Of a stretch of DNA of 64,000 bases, positions 34,412 through 42,184 are shown one piece after another. The DNA comes from Curvibacter sp. PAE-UM (lineage in GTDB: Bacteria > Pseudomonadota > Gammaproteobacteria > Burkholderiales > Burkholderiaceae_C). Both the position numbers and the translations under genes were made by a program. The DNA lies in contig NZ_KQ483358.1 of NCBI RefSeq assembly GCF_001432305.1, positions 1,372,881 through 1,436,880 on the forward strand, given 5' to 3'. How positions within the stretch are numbered: position 1 is the stretch's first letter; each line of letters begins with the position of its first letter. Under the pieces are notes generated by a model, which worked only from the letters and a program-made list of their open reading frames with translations, was not told the DNA's origin and did not search any database.

Positions 34412-35245
34412 TCAGCTGTTCTTGGGGATGACCGTGTCTTCGATCTTGCCTGCCAGCTGGACCAGGGCCAGTCCGGCCGGGCAGCCCGGTGTGACCTGCA
34501 TGAGCAACTGGCGGCGCATGATGGCCTGACGCACAGAGGGGTCGACCGGGATGTCGCCCAGGTGCACCAGCTTGACCGGTTTGCCCGGCTCGCCAGGAAC
34601 GAAGCGGTCCACCACCTGCTGCAACTGGACCGTGATGGCCCGGCCGTCACCCGGACGGGCGGTCTGGTTGACGATCATGCGGATGGTCTGGCGCTTCTGC
34701 TGGCCGACCAGCACCTTGATGGTGGCGTAGGCATCGGTCAGCGAGGTCGGCTCAGGCGTGACCACCAGCAGCACCTCGGAGGCCAGGGAGACGGCGAACA
34801 GGACCACGTCGGAGATGCCGGCGCCGGTGTCGAGCAGCACCACATCAAAACGCGGCACCAGGCTCTCCATCACGCGCAGGAATTCGTCACGCACTTCGGG
34901 GGTCAGGCGTGAGTATTCGACCATGCCGGAGCCAGCCAGCAGCACCGAAAAACCGCCCGGTGCCTTGATGATGGCCTCATCCAGCTTGGCCTTGCCGGTG
35001 AAGACGTCGTGCAGCGTGGTCTTGGGATAGAGATTGAGCACCACGTCCAGGTTGGCCAGGCCGAGGTCGGCATCCAGCACCAGCACACGCAGGCCGCGCC
35101 GCGCCAGCGCGGCGGCCAGGTTGGCCGAGACGAAGGTCTTGCCCACGCCGCCCTTGCCGCTGGTGATGGCCAGCACCTTGCCCAGGGGTTTGAGGGGCAC
35201 GGGTGGCGCCGGCTTGTCCTTGTCGGTATTCACTTCATCACTCAT
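34412..35245 (-). CDS. MinD/ParA-family P-loop ATPase
   Basis: A 277-residue deviant-Walker ATPase. Walker A is ITSGKGGVGKTFVSANLA with both lysines (about residues 26-43). The switch regions are VLDADLGLANLDVVL and LLDTGAGISDVV. It most resembles FlhG/YlxH-type MinD proteins (TPEPTSLTDAYATIKVL, MIVNQ) but there are no flagellar or min genes nearby. A long disordered Pro-rich N terminus (about 22 residues) precedes the domain. The start overlaps the stop of the diguanylate cyclase gene by one base, which implies a joint function, such as polar placement of the cyclase (inference). Confidence 0.82.
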   Translation of the reverse strand: MSDEVNTDKDKPAPPVPLKPLGKVLAITSGKGGVGKTFVSANLAAALARRGLRVLVLDADLGLANLDVVLNLYPKTTLHDVFTGKAKLDEAIIKAPGGFSVLLAGSGMVEYSRLTPEVRDEFLRVMESLVPRFDVVLLDTGAGISDVVLFAVSLASEVLLVVTPEPTSLTDAYATIKVLVGQQKRQTIRMIVNQTARPGDGRAITVQLQQVVDRFVPGEPGKPVKLVHLGDIPVDPSVRQAIMRRQLLMQVTPGCPAGLALVQLAGKIEDTVIPKNS

Positions 35246-36006
35246 CAGCTGAACCTCTGCGTGCTGCTGTCGGTCAGGTCACCCCAGGCGGAGTCGGCCA
35301 GGGCCAGGTTGCCGAACAGCAGGCTTTTCTCTTCCGGACTGACGGAAATGACTTGTTGGTGATCGATGCACACCCGGTTGCGCCCCTGGGCCTTGGCCAG
35401 GTAGAGCTGGGTGTCGGCACGCTCGATCCACAGATCGGCGGTGGAGCGCACCCAGACCGGGGCGAAGGCGCCGCCCACGCTGGTAGTGATCTCCAGGTTG
35501 ATCACTGGACTGGCCGGTATGGACAATGCGGCGACCGACTGGCGCACGCGCTCGGCGACGGTCTCGCCATAGGCTGCCTGGCAGTCGGGCATGACGATGG
35601 CAAATTCCTCGCCACCGTAGCGGGCCACGGTATCCTGCGGGCGCACGCAGCTGGCGATGCAGCGCGCCACGGCCTGCAAGACCTTGTCACCGGCCAGGTG
35701 GCCATGGGTGTCGTTGATTTTCTTGAAGTGGTCGATGTCCAGCATCAGCAGCAGGGCCGAGTTGCCGGAGCGGGCCACGATTTCTATCTCACGCGAGAGT
35801 ACCGCCCTGAAATGGCGTCGGTTGGCCAGACCCGTCAGCGGGTCGCGCAGGGAGAGTTCGCACAGCCCGTCGATGATGCGCTGCAGGTAGGCGGTGGGCC
35901 CGTCAGCCGGCGCCGGCAGCTCGGTGCCGTCGTGCTCGAGCAGCGCGCGCGCGTCGTCCAGACGCAGCGCATGCACGTCAACCGGGGGAGTGGCAGCTGA
36001 ACTCAC
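35245..36006 (-). CDS. GGDEF-domain diguanylate cyclase
   Basis: Makes cyclic di-GMP from GTP. The 253-residue product has the full GGDEF domain: DPLTGLANRRHF start, MLDIDHFKKINDTHGH metal and substrate site, and catalytic ARYGGEEF. RPQD lies five residues before GGEEF and forms an I-site, so product inhibition is expected. There is no membrane or known sensor domain; the first 60 residues may form a helix for dimerisation. It is translationally coupled to the downstream MinD-like ATPase. Confidence 0.92.
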   Translation of the reverse strand: MSSAATPPVDVHALRLDDARALLEHDGTELPAPADGPTAYLQRIIDGLCELSLRDPLTGLANRRHFRAVLSREIEIVARSGNSALLLMLDIDHFKKINDTHGHLAGDKVLQAVARCIASCVRPQDTVARYGGEEFAIVMPDCQAAYGETVAERVRQSVAALSIPASPVINLEITTSVGGAFAPVWVRSTADLWIERADTQLYLAKAQGRNRVCIDHQQVISVSPEEKSLLFGNLALADSAWGDLTDSSTQRFS

Positions 36007-36142
36007 AGAGGATGTCCATCATTTACCATCAAAGTCTAACAGGAGCCCTGCGGGGCAAGGAGCCAAATTTGACCGGCTTCTTCCTTTAAATCACGGCTTC
36101 GAGCGACTGGGCATGGAAACAGGGAATGAGAAAGTGCGGGAT

Positions 36143-36634
36143 ATGAAGTGGGCCTGCGGGTTGCTGTTGCTGCTGAGTCTGTTGGCCCCAGCGGCTGCGC
36201 GGACGTCGATTTCGAGCTGGGCGGGCACTGTGACCCATGTCAGCGATGGCGACACGCTGTGGGTGCGGCCGCAGCGCGGTGGTGCGCCCCGTCCGGTACG
36301 CATCGACGGTATCGATGCGCCCGAACTCTGCCAGATCCATGGTGAGACGGCGCGGGCCGCCCTGGTGGGCCGGGTGCTGGGTCAGGCGGTGCAGGTCCGC
36401 GTGCGCCGGCATGACGATTACGGCCGGGCCCTGGCGCGGGTCAGTCTGCGCGGGCAGGACCTGGGGGCCTGGCTGGTCAGCCAGGGCCACGCCTGGTCCT
36501 ACCGCTACCGCGGGCAAAGCGGGCCGTATGCGCAGCAGGAAGGCCAGGCACGGGCGCGCCAGCTGGGACTGTTCCGCCAGGGACGCGCTGAGTTACCGCG
36601 TGAGTTTCGCCGCCGCCACGGTCCCTGCCACTGA
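36143..36634 (+). CDS. Secreted thermonuclease-like (SNase) nuclease
   Basis: A 163-residue nuclease with a signal peptide (MKWACGLLLLLSLLAPAAA). The staphylococcal-nuclease-fold residues are in THVSDGDTLWV (Asp), VRIDGIDAPEL (Arg, Asp, Glu) and DDYGRALARV (second Arg). It probably degrades DNA or RNA in the periplasm or outside the cell. I chose the ATG at 36143 for the clean signal peptide; an ATG at 36113 would add ten residues. It is a single gene converging on the MoeB-like gene with a 12-base gap. Confidence 0.85.
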   Translation: MKWACGLLLLLSLLAPAAARTSISSWAGTVTHVSDGDTLWVRPQRGGAPRPVRIDGIDAPELCQIHGETARAALVGRVLGQAVQVRVRRHDDYGRALARVSLRGQDLGAWLVSQGHAWSYRYRGQSGPYAQQEGQARARQLGLFRQGRAELPREFRRRHGPCH

Positions 36635-36646
36635 GGCGGGCTTGTT

Positions 36647-37402
36647 TCAGTGGGCAGCCTGGCCGCACACCGGGCAGGCCGGGTTGCGCGGTATCTGGAT
36701 CTCGCTGAAGGCCATGTGCCGGCCGTCCAGCATGAGCAGGCGGCCAGCCAGCGGCGTGCCAGCACCGCTGAGCAGCTTGAGGGCCTCGGCCGCCTGCAGG
36801 GTGCCGATGATGCCCACCAGTGGCGCGAACACGCCCAGGGTGGCACAGCGGGTTTCCTCGAAATCGTCCTGCGGGGGAAAGACGCAGGCGTAGCAGGGGG
36901 AGTCGGCCGTGCGCGGGTCATAGACCGCGAGCTGACCGTCAAAACGGATGGCCGCGCCTGAGACCAGGGGTTTGCGCAGGCGTACGCAGGCCGCGTTGAC
37001 GGCCTGGCGGGTGGCGAAGTTGTCACTGCAGTCCAGCACCACATCGGCACGGGCCACCAACTCATCGAGCAGGGCGGCATCCGCACGTTGCGCGACGGTG
37101 TGGACCTGCACGTCGGGATTCAGGGCGGCCACGGCCTGGCGGATGGATTCGACCTTCGGCGCGCCCACACGCGCCATGCTGTGGGCGATCTGGCGCTGCA
37201 GGTTGGTGACATCGACCGTGTCGTGGTCGACCACGGTGAGCTGGCCGACACCGGCCGAGCCGAGGTAGAGCGCGACCGGTGATCCCAGGCCGCCGGCACC
37301 GATGATCAGGGCGTGGCTGTCGAGGAGGCGCTGCTGGCCTTCGATGCCGATTTCCTCGAGCAGGATATGGCGCGAATAACGCAGCAGCTGATCGTCGGTC
37401 AT
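36647..37402 (-). CDS. HesA/MoeB/ThiF family adenylyltransferase
   Basis: E1-like enzyme that adenylates the C terminus of a ubiquitin-like sulfur carrier (MoaD or ThiS). The 251-residue product has the nucleotide motif IIGAGGLGSPVALYLGSAG (about residue 33), the conserved DHDTVDVTNLQRQ, DCSDNFATR, a Cys in TRCATLGVFAP, and two zinc CxxC pairs (CYAC and CPVC). No sulfurtransferase domain is attached. MoeB and ThiF cannot be separated by sequence alone. It lies 47 bases after ctpA, so a shared message is likely. Confidence 0.9.
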   Translation of the reverse strand: MTDDQLLRYSRHILLEEIGIEGQQRLLDSHALIIGAGGLGSPVALYLGSAGVGQLTVVDHDTVDVTNLQRQIAHSMARVGAPKVESIRQAVAALNPDVQVHTVAQRADAALLDELVARADVVLDCSDNFATRQAVNAACVRLRKPLVSGAAIRFDGQLAVYDPRTADSPCYACVFPPQDDFEETRCATLGVFAPLVGIIGTLQAAEALKLLSGAGTPLAGRLLMLDGRHMAFSEIQIPRNPACPVCGQAAH

Positions 37403-37449
37403 CGTCTGCTCAGAGAGGGCTGGCGTCTCGACGGACGCCGCCGCCCAAC

Positions 37450-38886
37450 TCAGTTTTCCTTGGGTTCTTCCTTGCGCTCGGTCTGGGTCTTGCTGACCAG
37501 AACCGGCAGGCCCTTGAGCTGGTTGAGCGCCTGCATCAACTGGAAATCCTTGTCGGTGCCGAATTCAGGCAGCTTGCGTTCGGCCGCCGGCTTCTTGGCC
37601 TCGTCTTCCAGCTTCTTGAGGGCTGCATCACGAGCCTTCTCGCGAGCCTCGTCCTTCTTCTCGGCGCCCTGGCCGTTGCTCAGGTGCTTGTCGAGGTCCG
37701 CTTCGCGCGTGCGCAGCACCGAGAAGACATTGCCTTCGGCGGTCTCGTCCACCATGACATCGGGCAGGATGCCCTTGGCCTGGATGGAACGGCCCGACGG
37801 CGTGTAGTAGCGTGCCGTGGTGATCTTCAGGCCGGTGTCGGGGCCCAGCGGGCGCACGGTTTGCACCGAGCCCTTGCCGAAGGTCTGGCTGCCCATGATG
37901 GTGGCGCGCTTGTGGTCCTGCAGGGCGCCGGCCACGATCTCGCTGGCCGAGGCCGAGCCTTCGTTGACCAGGACCACGAGGGGAACCTTCTTGAGGCTGG
38001 CGGGCAGGCGCTTGAGCGGGTCGCTGTTGCCGCGGCGCTGGTAGAACTCGGGCGAAGCCTTGAAGGTGAACTTGCTTTCGGCGAGCTGGCCGTTGGTCGA
38101 GACCACGGTCACGTTCTCCGGCAGGAAAGCGGCCGAGATGGCCACGGCGGCATCGAGCAGACCGCCCGGGTCGTTGCGCAGGTCCAGCACCAGGCCCTTG
38201 AGTCCGGACTCCTGCTTGTAGATCTCTTCGATCTTGCGGGCGAAGTCGTCCACCGTGCGTTCCTGGAACTGGCTCAGGCGGACCCAGGCGTAACCGGGCT
38301 CGATCACCTTGGCCTTGACCGACTGGGTCTTGATTTCCTCGCGCGTGATGGTGACGGGGAAGGAGCGGTTCTCGTCCTTGCGGAAGATGGTCAGCATGAC
38401 CTTGGTGTTGGGCTCGCCGCGCATGCGCTTGACGGCTTCATTGAGCGTCAGGCCCTTGACGGCGGTGTCGTCGATGCGGGTGATCAGGTCATTGGTCTTG
38501 AGACCGGCGCGGTGGGCGGGCGAGCCCTCGATGGGCGAGACGACCTTGACCAAGCCGTCCTCCTGCGTGATCTCGATGCCCACGCCGACGAAACGCCCGG
38601 CCGTGCCTTCGCGGAATTCCTTGTAGGACTTCTTGTCGAAGTACTGCGAGTGCGGGTCCAGGCTGGAGACCATGCCGGAGATGGCATCGGTGATGAGCTT
38701 CTTCTCGTCGACCGGCTCGACATAGTCGGTCTTGATCATGCCGAAGACGGCGGCGAGCTGCTGCAACTCCTCCAGCGGCAGCGGCGCTACGGCATTGCGT
38801 GCCACGGTTTGCAGGGAAACGGTGGTGAGCGCGCCGGCAAGCACGCCCAGCGAAACCCAGCCGGCGATTTTCAGTTTCTGACCCAT
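37450..38886 (-). CDS. ctpA: Carboxy-terminal processing peptidase (S41 family)
   Basis: Periplasmic protease with a Ser-Lys dyad. The 478-residue product has an N-terminal membrane anchor or signal (LKIAGWVSLGVLAGALTTVS), a PDZ domain (about 90-180, with RFVGVGIEI and SPAHRAGLKTNDLITRID), then the catalytic Ser in EGSASASEIVAG and Lys in FGKGSVQTV. A charged Lys/Glu-rich tail follows. Substrates in this lineage are unknown; the family trims C termini of envelope proteins and cell-wall hydrolases. It lies between gpmA and a moeB-like gene on the same strand. Confidence 0.92.
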   Translation of the reverse strand: MGQKLKIAGWVSLGVLAGALTTVSLQTVARNAVAPLPLEELQQLAAVFGMIKTDYVEPVDEKKLITDAISGMVSSLDPHSQYFDKKSYKEFREGTAGRFVGVGIEITQEDGLVKVVSPIEGSPAHRAGLKTNDLITRIDDTAVKGLTLNEAVKRMRGEPNTKVMLTIFRKDENRSFPVTITREEIKTQSVKAKVIEPGYAWVRLSQFQERTVDDFARKIEEIYKQESGLKGLVLDLRNDPGGLLDAAVAISAAFLPENVTVVSTNGQLAESKFTFKASPEFYQRRGNSDPLKRLPASLKKVPLVVLVNEGSASASEIVAGALQDHKRATIMGSQTFGKGSVQTVRPLGPDTGLKITTARYYTPSGRSIQAKGILPDVMVDETAEGNVFSVLRTREADLDKHLSNGQGAEKKDEAREKARDAALKKLEDEAKKPAAERKLPEFGTDKDFQLMQALNQLKGLPVLVSKTQTERKEEPKEN

Positions 38887-38930
38887 GGATAGACCCTCGT
38901 CGCTTCAATATACACGTTTGGAAGCGAAAA

Positions 38931-38951
38931 CACCGCCGGGGTTCCGGCGGT
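38931..38951 (-). terminator. Possible terminator after gpmA
   Basis: Stem ACCGCCGG / CCGGCGGT with a four-base loop, followed on the minus strand by GTTTTC. The T-run is short, so termination between gpmA and ctpA may be partial. Confidence 0.45.
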
Positions 38952-39026
38952 CGGTGACAAATTGTTTGCCGGGCATGACCGGTCCTTCCCACTTGGGGAC
39001 GAACCGGCCTGGTGCAAGGCTCGGTT

Positions 39027-39770
39027 TCAGGCCTTGCCTTGCGTGGCGACCGCTGCCGCCGCCCGGGCGGCCGCCTCGGCGTCGCCCAGGTAGTAGTGGC
39101 GGATGGGCTTGAGGCTGGCGTCGAGTTCGTAGACCAGCGGGATGCCGTTGGGGATGTTCAGGCCCACGATATCCTGGTCGGAGATGCCGTCCAGGTACTT
39201 GACCAGGGCGCGGATCGAGTTGCCATGGGCGGAAACCACCACCCGCTGGCCGGACCGGATGGCCGGGGCCAGGGATTCGTTCCAGAAGGGCAGCACGCGT
39301 GCCACGGTGTCCTTCAGGCATTCGGTCAGCGGCACCTGATCGGCAGGCAGGCCGGCATAACGGCGGTCGCCCCGTTCGCTGCGCGGGTCGGTCGGCTCCA
39401 GGGCCGGTGGCGGGGTGTCGTAGCTGCGGCGCCAGACCAGCACCTGCTGCTCACCGTATTGTTTGGCCATGTCGGCCTTGTTCAGGCCTTGCAGGGCGCC
39501 ATAGTGGCGCTCGTTCAGGCGCCAGTCCTTGACCACCGGCAGCCAGCTGCGGTCCATCTCGTCCAGGCAATACCACAGGGTGTGGATGGCGCGCTTGAGC
39601 ACGCTGGTGTAGGCCACGTCGAAATCGTAGCCCTCGGCCTTGAGCAGCTTGCCGGCCGACATGGCCTGGGAGACGCCAGTGGGGGTGAGATCGACGTCGG
39701 TCCAGCCGGTGAAGCGGTTTTCCAGGTTCCAGGTCGATTCGCCGTGGCGGATGAGCACGAGTTTGTACAT
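39027..39770 (-). CDS. gpmA: 2,3-bisphosphoglycerate-dependent phosphoglycerate mutase
   Basis: Interconverts 3- and 2-phosphoglycerate in glycolysis. The 247-residue product matches the dPGM length (250 in E. coli). The catalytic His9 is in [10 protein letters not shown], and [33 protein letters not shown] (Glu) and [19 protein letters not shown] (second His) are all present. It is divergent from the rhodanese gene. Confidence 0.96.
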   Translation of the reverse strand: MYKLVLIRHGESTWNLENRFTGWTDVDLTPTGVSQAMSAGKLLKAEGYDFDVAYTSVLKRAIHTLWYCLDEMDRSWLPVVKDWRLNERHYGALQGLNKADMAKQYGEQQVLVWRRSYDTPPPALEPTDPRSERGDRRYAGLPADQVPLTECLKDTVARVLPFWNESLAPAIRSGQRVVVSAHGNSIRALVKYLDGISDQDIVGLNIPNGIPLVYELDASLKPIRHYYLGDAEAAARAAAAVATQGKA

Positions 39771-39895
39771 GGTGGTGGGGCGGTTACGGAACGGTTACGG
39801 GGGCAGGGCAGGGGCAAACCGCCCGGTTTCTGCAGCAATCAAGCCGTCATTTTAAAATCAGCCTTTTGCACTTACCGTCTCCAACAAGGAATATT

Positions 39896-40303
39896 GTGAA
39901 ATTCATCCTCGACAACTGGTCGCTGATCCTGGTTTGCCTGACCTCCGGCCTGCTGCTGGCCTGGCCGGCCATCAAGGGCGCCGCCGGCGGATCCCTGACG
40001 CCGGTCGCCGCCGTGCAGCTGATCAACCGTGAAAAAGCCGTGGTGATCGACGTTTGCGAGGCCAGCGAATATGCCGCCGGCCACGTCAGCGGCGCCAAGC
40101 ACATCCCCCTGTCCCAGCTGGCCAAGCAGCTGCCGGCCGTGGTGAAGAACAAGGAATTGCCCGTGATCTTCGTCTGCCAGAGCGGGGCGCGCTCCAGCAG
40201 CGCCGCCCGCATCGCCAAGGGCCTGGGCTACACCCAGCCCCTGTCCCTGGGCGGCGGCCTGTCCAGCTGGCGCGCCGCCAGCATGCCGGTCGAGAAAGGT
40301 TGA
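39896..40303 (+). CDS. Membrane-anchored rhodanese-domain protein
   Basis: A 135-residue single-rhodanese protein with one N-terminal membrane helix (WSLILVCLTSGLLLAWPAI). The active-site loop is VCQSGARSSSAARI with the persulfide-forming Cys. It starts at GTG with AAGGA upstream. It probably transfers sulfane sulfur at the inner membrane. It is first in the run rhodanese, grxC, secB, gpsA, which is common in Beta- and Gammaproteobacteria. Confidence 0.88.
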   Translation: MKFILDNWSLILVCLTSGLLLAWPAIKGAAGGSLTPVAAVQLINREKAVVIDVCEASEYAAGHVSGAKHIPLSQLAKQLPAVVKNKELPVIFVCQSGARSSSAARIAKGLGYTQPLSLGGGLSSWRAASMPVEKG

Positions 40304-40307
40304 ACCC

Positions 40308-40568
40308 ATGCAAGCAGTGAAGATGTACACCACGGCCGTTTGCCCCTATTGCACGCGTGCCAAGCAGTTGCTCAAGTCCAAGGGCGTCGAGCAGATCGAG
40401 GAAGTCCGCATTGACACCGATCCCCAGGCGCGCGAGCACATGATGACCATCACCGGCCGGCGCACCGTGCCGCAGATCTTCATCGGCAGTACCCATGTGG
40501 GCGGCTGCGACGACCTGATGGCGCTGGATGCCCAGGGGGGGCTGGTTTCCCTGCTTCAGGCGGCCTGA
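40308..40568 (+). CDS. grxC: Glutaredoxin 3
   Basis: Glutathione-dependent dithiol oxidoreductase. The 86-residue product has the active site AVCPYCTRAK at residues 11-20, the cis-Pro motif RTVPQIFIG and the glutathione-binding GGCDDLMAL. It starts four bases after the rhodanese stop. A terminator-like hairpin follows at 40594-40632. Confidence 0.94.
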   Translation: MQAVKMYTTAVCPYCTRAKQLLKSKGVEQIEEVRIDTDPQAREHMMTITGRRTVPQIFIGSTHVGGCDDLMALDAQGGLVSLLQAA

Positions 40569-40593
40569 GATAATCGGCGCCAATCCGATCGTG

Positions 40594-40632
40594 AGCCCGC
40601 TCGGTATCTGCCGGGCGGGCTTTCATTTTTTG
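40594..40632 (+). terminator. Terminator-like hairpin after grxC
   Basis: Stem AGCCCGC / GCGGGCT (40594-40600 and 40615-40621), with an inner CGG/CCG pairing in the loop, followed by TTCATTTTTT. It lies 38 bases before secB, so secB may have its own promoter or depend on read-through. Confidence 0.65.
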
Positions 40633-40660
40633 ACACCTGTCCATCTCACAAGGCAAGTCC

Positions 40661-41104
40661 ATGGCCGACCAGCAAGAACCCGTTTTCCAGATCCAGCGCG
40701 TCTACCTCAAGGAGGCTTCGCTGGAGCAGCCCAATTCGCCCGGCATCCTGCTGCAGGGCGAGCAGCCTTCGGTCGACATCCAGATCGGCGTCGAGGCCCA
40801 GCCGGTGGCTGAGGGGGTCTACGAGGTGTGCGTGACGGCCACCGTGCACACCCAGATCGCCGACAAGACCGTGTTCCTGGTCGAGGCCAAGCAGGCCGGT
40901 ATTTTCGAGATCCGCAACCTGGCGGAAGACCAGATGGGCCCCATCGTCGGCGTGGTCTGCCCGCAGATCGTCTTTCCCTACCTGCGTGGCAACGTGGCCG
41001 ACATCGTGCAGCGCGCCGGCTTCCCGCCCGTGCACCTGGCAGAGATCAATTTCCAGGCCACGTACGAGCAGCAGCAACAGGGTAACGGGCTCAAGGTCCA
41101 GTAA
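40661..41104 (+). CDS. secB: Protein-export chaperone SecB
   Basis: Cytoplasmic tetrameric chaperone that keeps preproteins unfolded and hands them to SecA. The 147-residue product has the family core [33 protein letters not shown], and [32 protein letters not shown]. Length is near the usual 155. It lies 39 bases before gpsA. Confidence 0.96.
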   Translation: MADQQEPVFQIQRVYLKEASLEQPNSPGILLQGEQPSVDIQIGVEAQPVAEGVYEVCVTATVHTQIADKTVFLVEAKQAGIFEIRNLAEDQMGPIVGVVCPQIVFPYLRGNVADIVQRAGFPPVHLAEINFQATYEQQQQGNGLKVQ

Positions 41105-41143
41105 GGCCGGGCCCGTTTCCCCTTACCGCTGTCTTCCCAGACC

Positions 41144-42160
41144 ATGAAAATCCTCGTGCTTGGCGCCGGTGCCTGGGGTACGGCGCTGGCCATGAGCGCC
41201 AGCCAGAACCCGCAGACACGCCACGACGTCACCTTGTGGGCGCGGGACGGGGTGCAGGCGGGGGCCATGCGGGCCGAGCGTGTCAACGCGCGTTATCTGC
41301 CCGGGCTGGCTTTGCCCGAATCCCTGCGGGTGATCGACGGGCCGGCCGATGGGCTGGCCGGTCTGGTGCTGGGCCAGGACCTGGTGGTGATCGGCACCCC
41401 GATGTCCGGTTTGCGCGGCGTGCTACGGCAGATCCAGGCTTGCGACCAGCCCGTGGCCTGGCTGTGCAAGGGCTTCGAGCCGGCCGAACCGGGCTCCCAG
41501 GGGCTGCTGGCGCACGAAATCCAGGCCGAGGTGGCGCCCGGCCTGCAGGCCGGCGTGCTCAGCGGCCCGAGTTTTGCGCTGGAGGTGGCACGTGGCCAGC
41601 CCACGGCGCTGGTGGCCGCCAGCCGCCACGCGGTGGTGCGCGAGCGTCTGGTCGCCGCCTTCCACAGCCCGACGCTGCGCATCTATGACAACGAGGACAT
41701 CGTGGGTGTCGAGGTGGGCGGGGCCGTCAAGAACGTGCTGGCTATCGCCACCGGCCTGTGCGACGGCCTGAACCTGGGCCTGAATGCCCGTGCCGCGCTG
41801 ATCACCCGTGGCCTGGCCGAGATGACGCGCCTGGGGCTGGCCCTGGGCGCGCGGGCCGAGACCTTCATGGGTCTGTCGGGGCTGGGCGACCTGGTGCTGA
41901 CTGCCACCGGCGATCTCAGTCGCAACCGCAAGGTGGGCCTGCTGCTGGCCCAGGGGCAGACGCTGGCGCAGGCCGTGGCTTCGCTGGGCCATGTGGCCGA
42001 GGGCGTCTACTGTGCCCGCACTGTGGTGCAGCGGGCGCAAAGCCTGGGCGTGGACATGCCCATCGCCCAGTGTGTGGTGGCCCTGCTGGATGGCCGCATG
42101 CAGCCGGCCCAGGCCGTGGCGGCCCTGATGGGCCGCACGCCCGGTTCCGAAGCGAAATAA
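41144..42160 (+). CDS. gpsA: Glycerol-3-phosphate dehydrogenase [NAD(P)+]
   Basis: Makes sn-glycerol-3-phosphate from dihydroxyacetone phosphate for phospholipid synthesis. The 338-residue product has the Rossmann motif [18 protein letters not shown] (residues 3-20), [42 protein letters not shown] with the catalytic Lys, and [23 protein letters not shown]. It converges on cphA1 with only 24 bases between. Confidence 0.96.
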   Translation: MKILVLGAGAWGTALAMSASQNPQTRHDVTLWARDGVQAGAMRAERVNARYLPGLALPESLRVIDGPADGLAGLVLGQDLVVIGTPMSGLRGVLRQIQACDQPVAWLCKGFEPAEPGSQGLLAHEIQAEVAPGLQAGVLSGPSFALEVARGQPTALVAASRHAVVRERLVAAFHSPTLRIYDNEDIVGVEVGGAVKNVLAIATGLCDGLNLGLNARAALITRGLAEMTRLGLALGARAETFMGLSGLGDLVLTATGDLSRNRKVGLLLAQGQTLAQAVASLGHVAEGVYCARTVVQRAQSLGVDMPIAQCVVALLDGRMQPAQAVAALMGRTPGSEAK

Positions 42161-42184
42161 GACCGGGCCCGGACCGGCCTGCCG

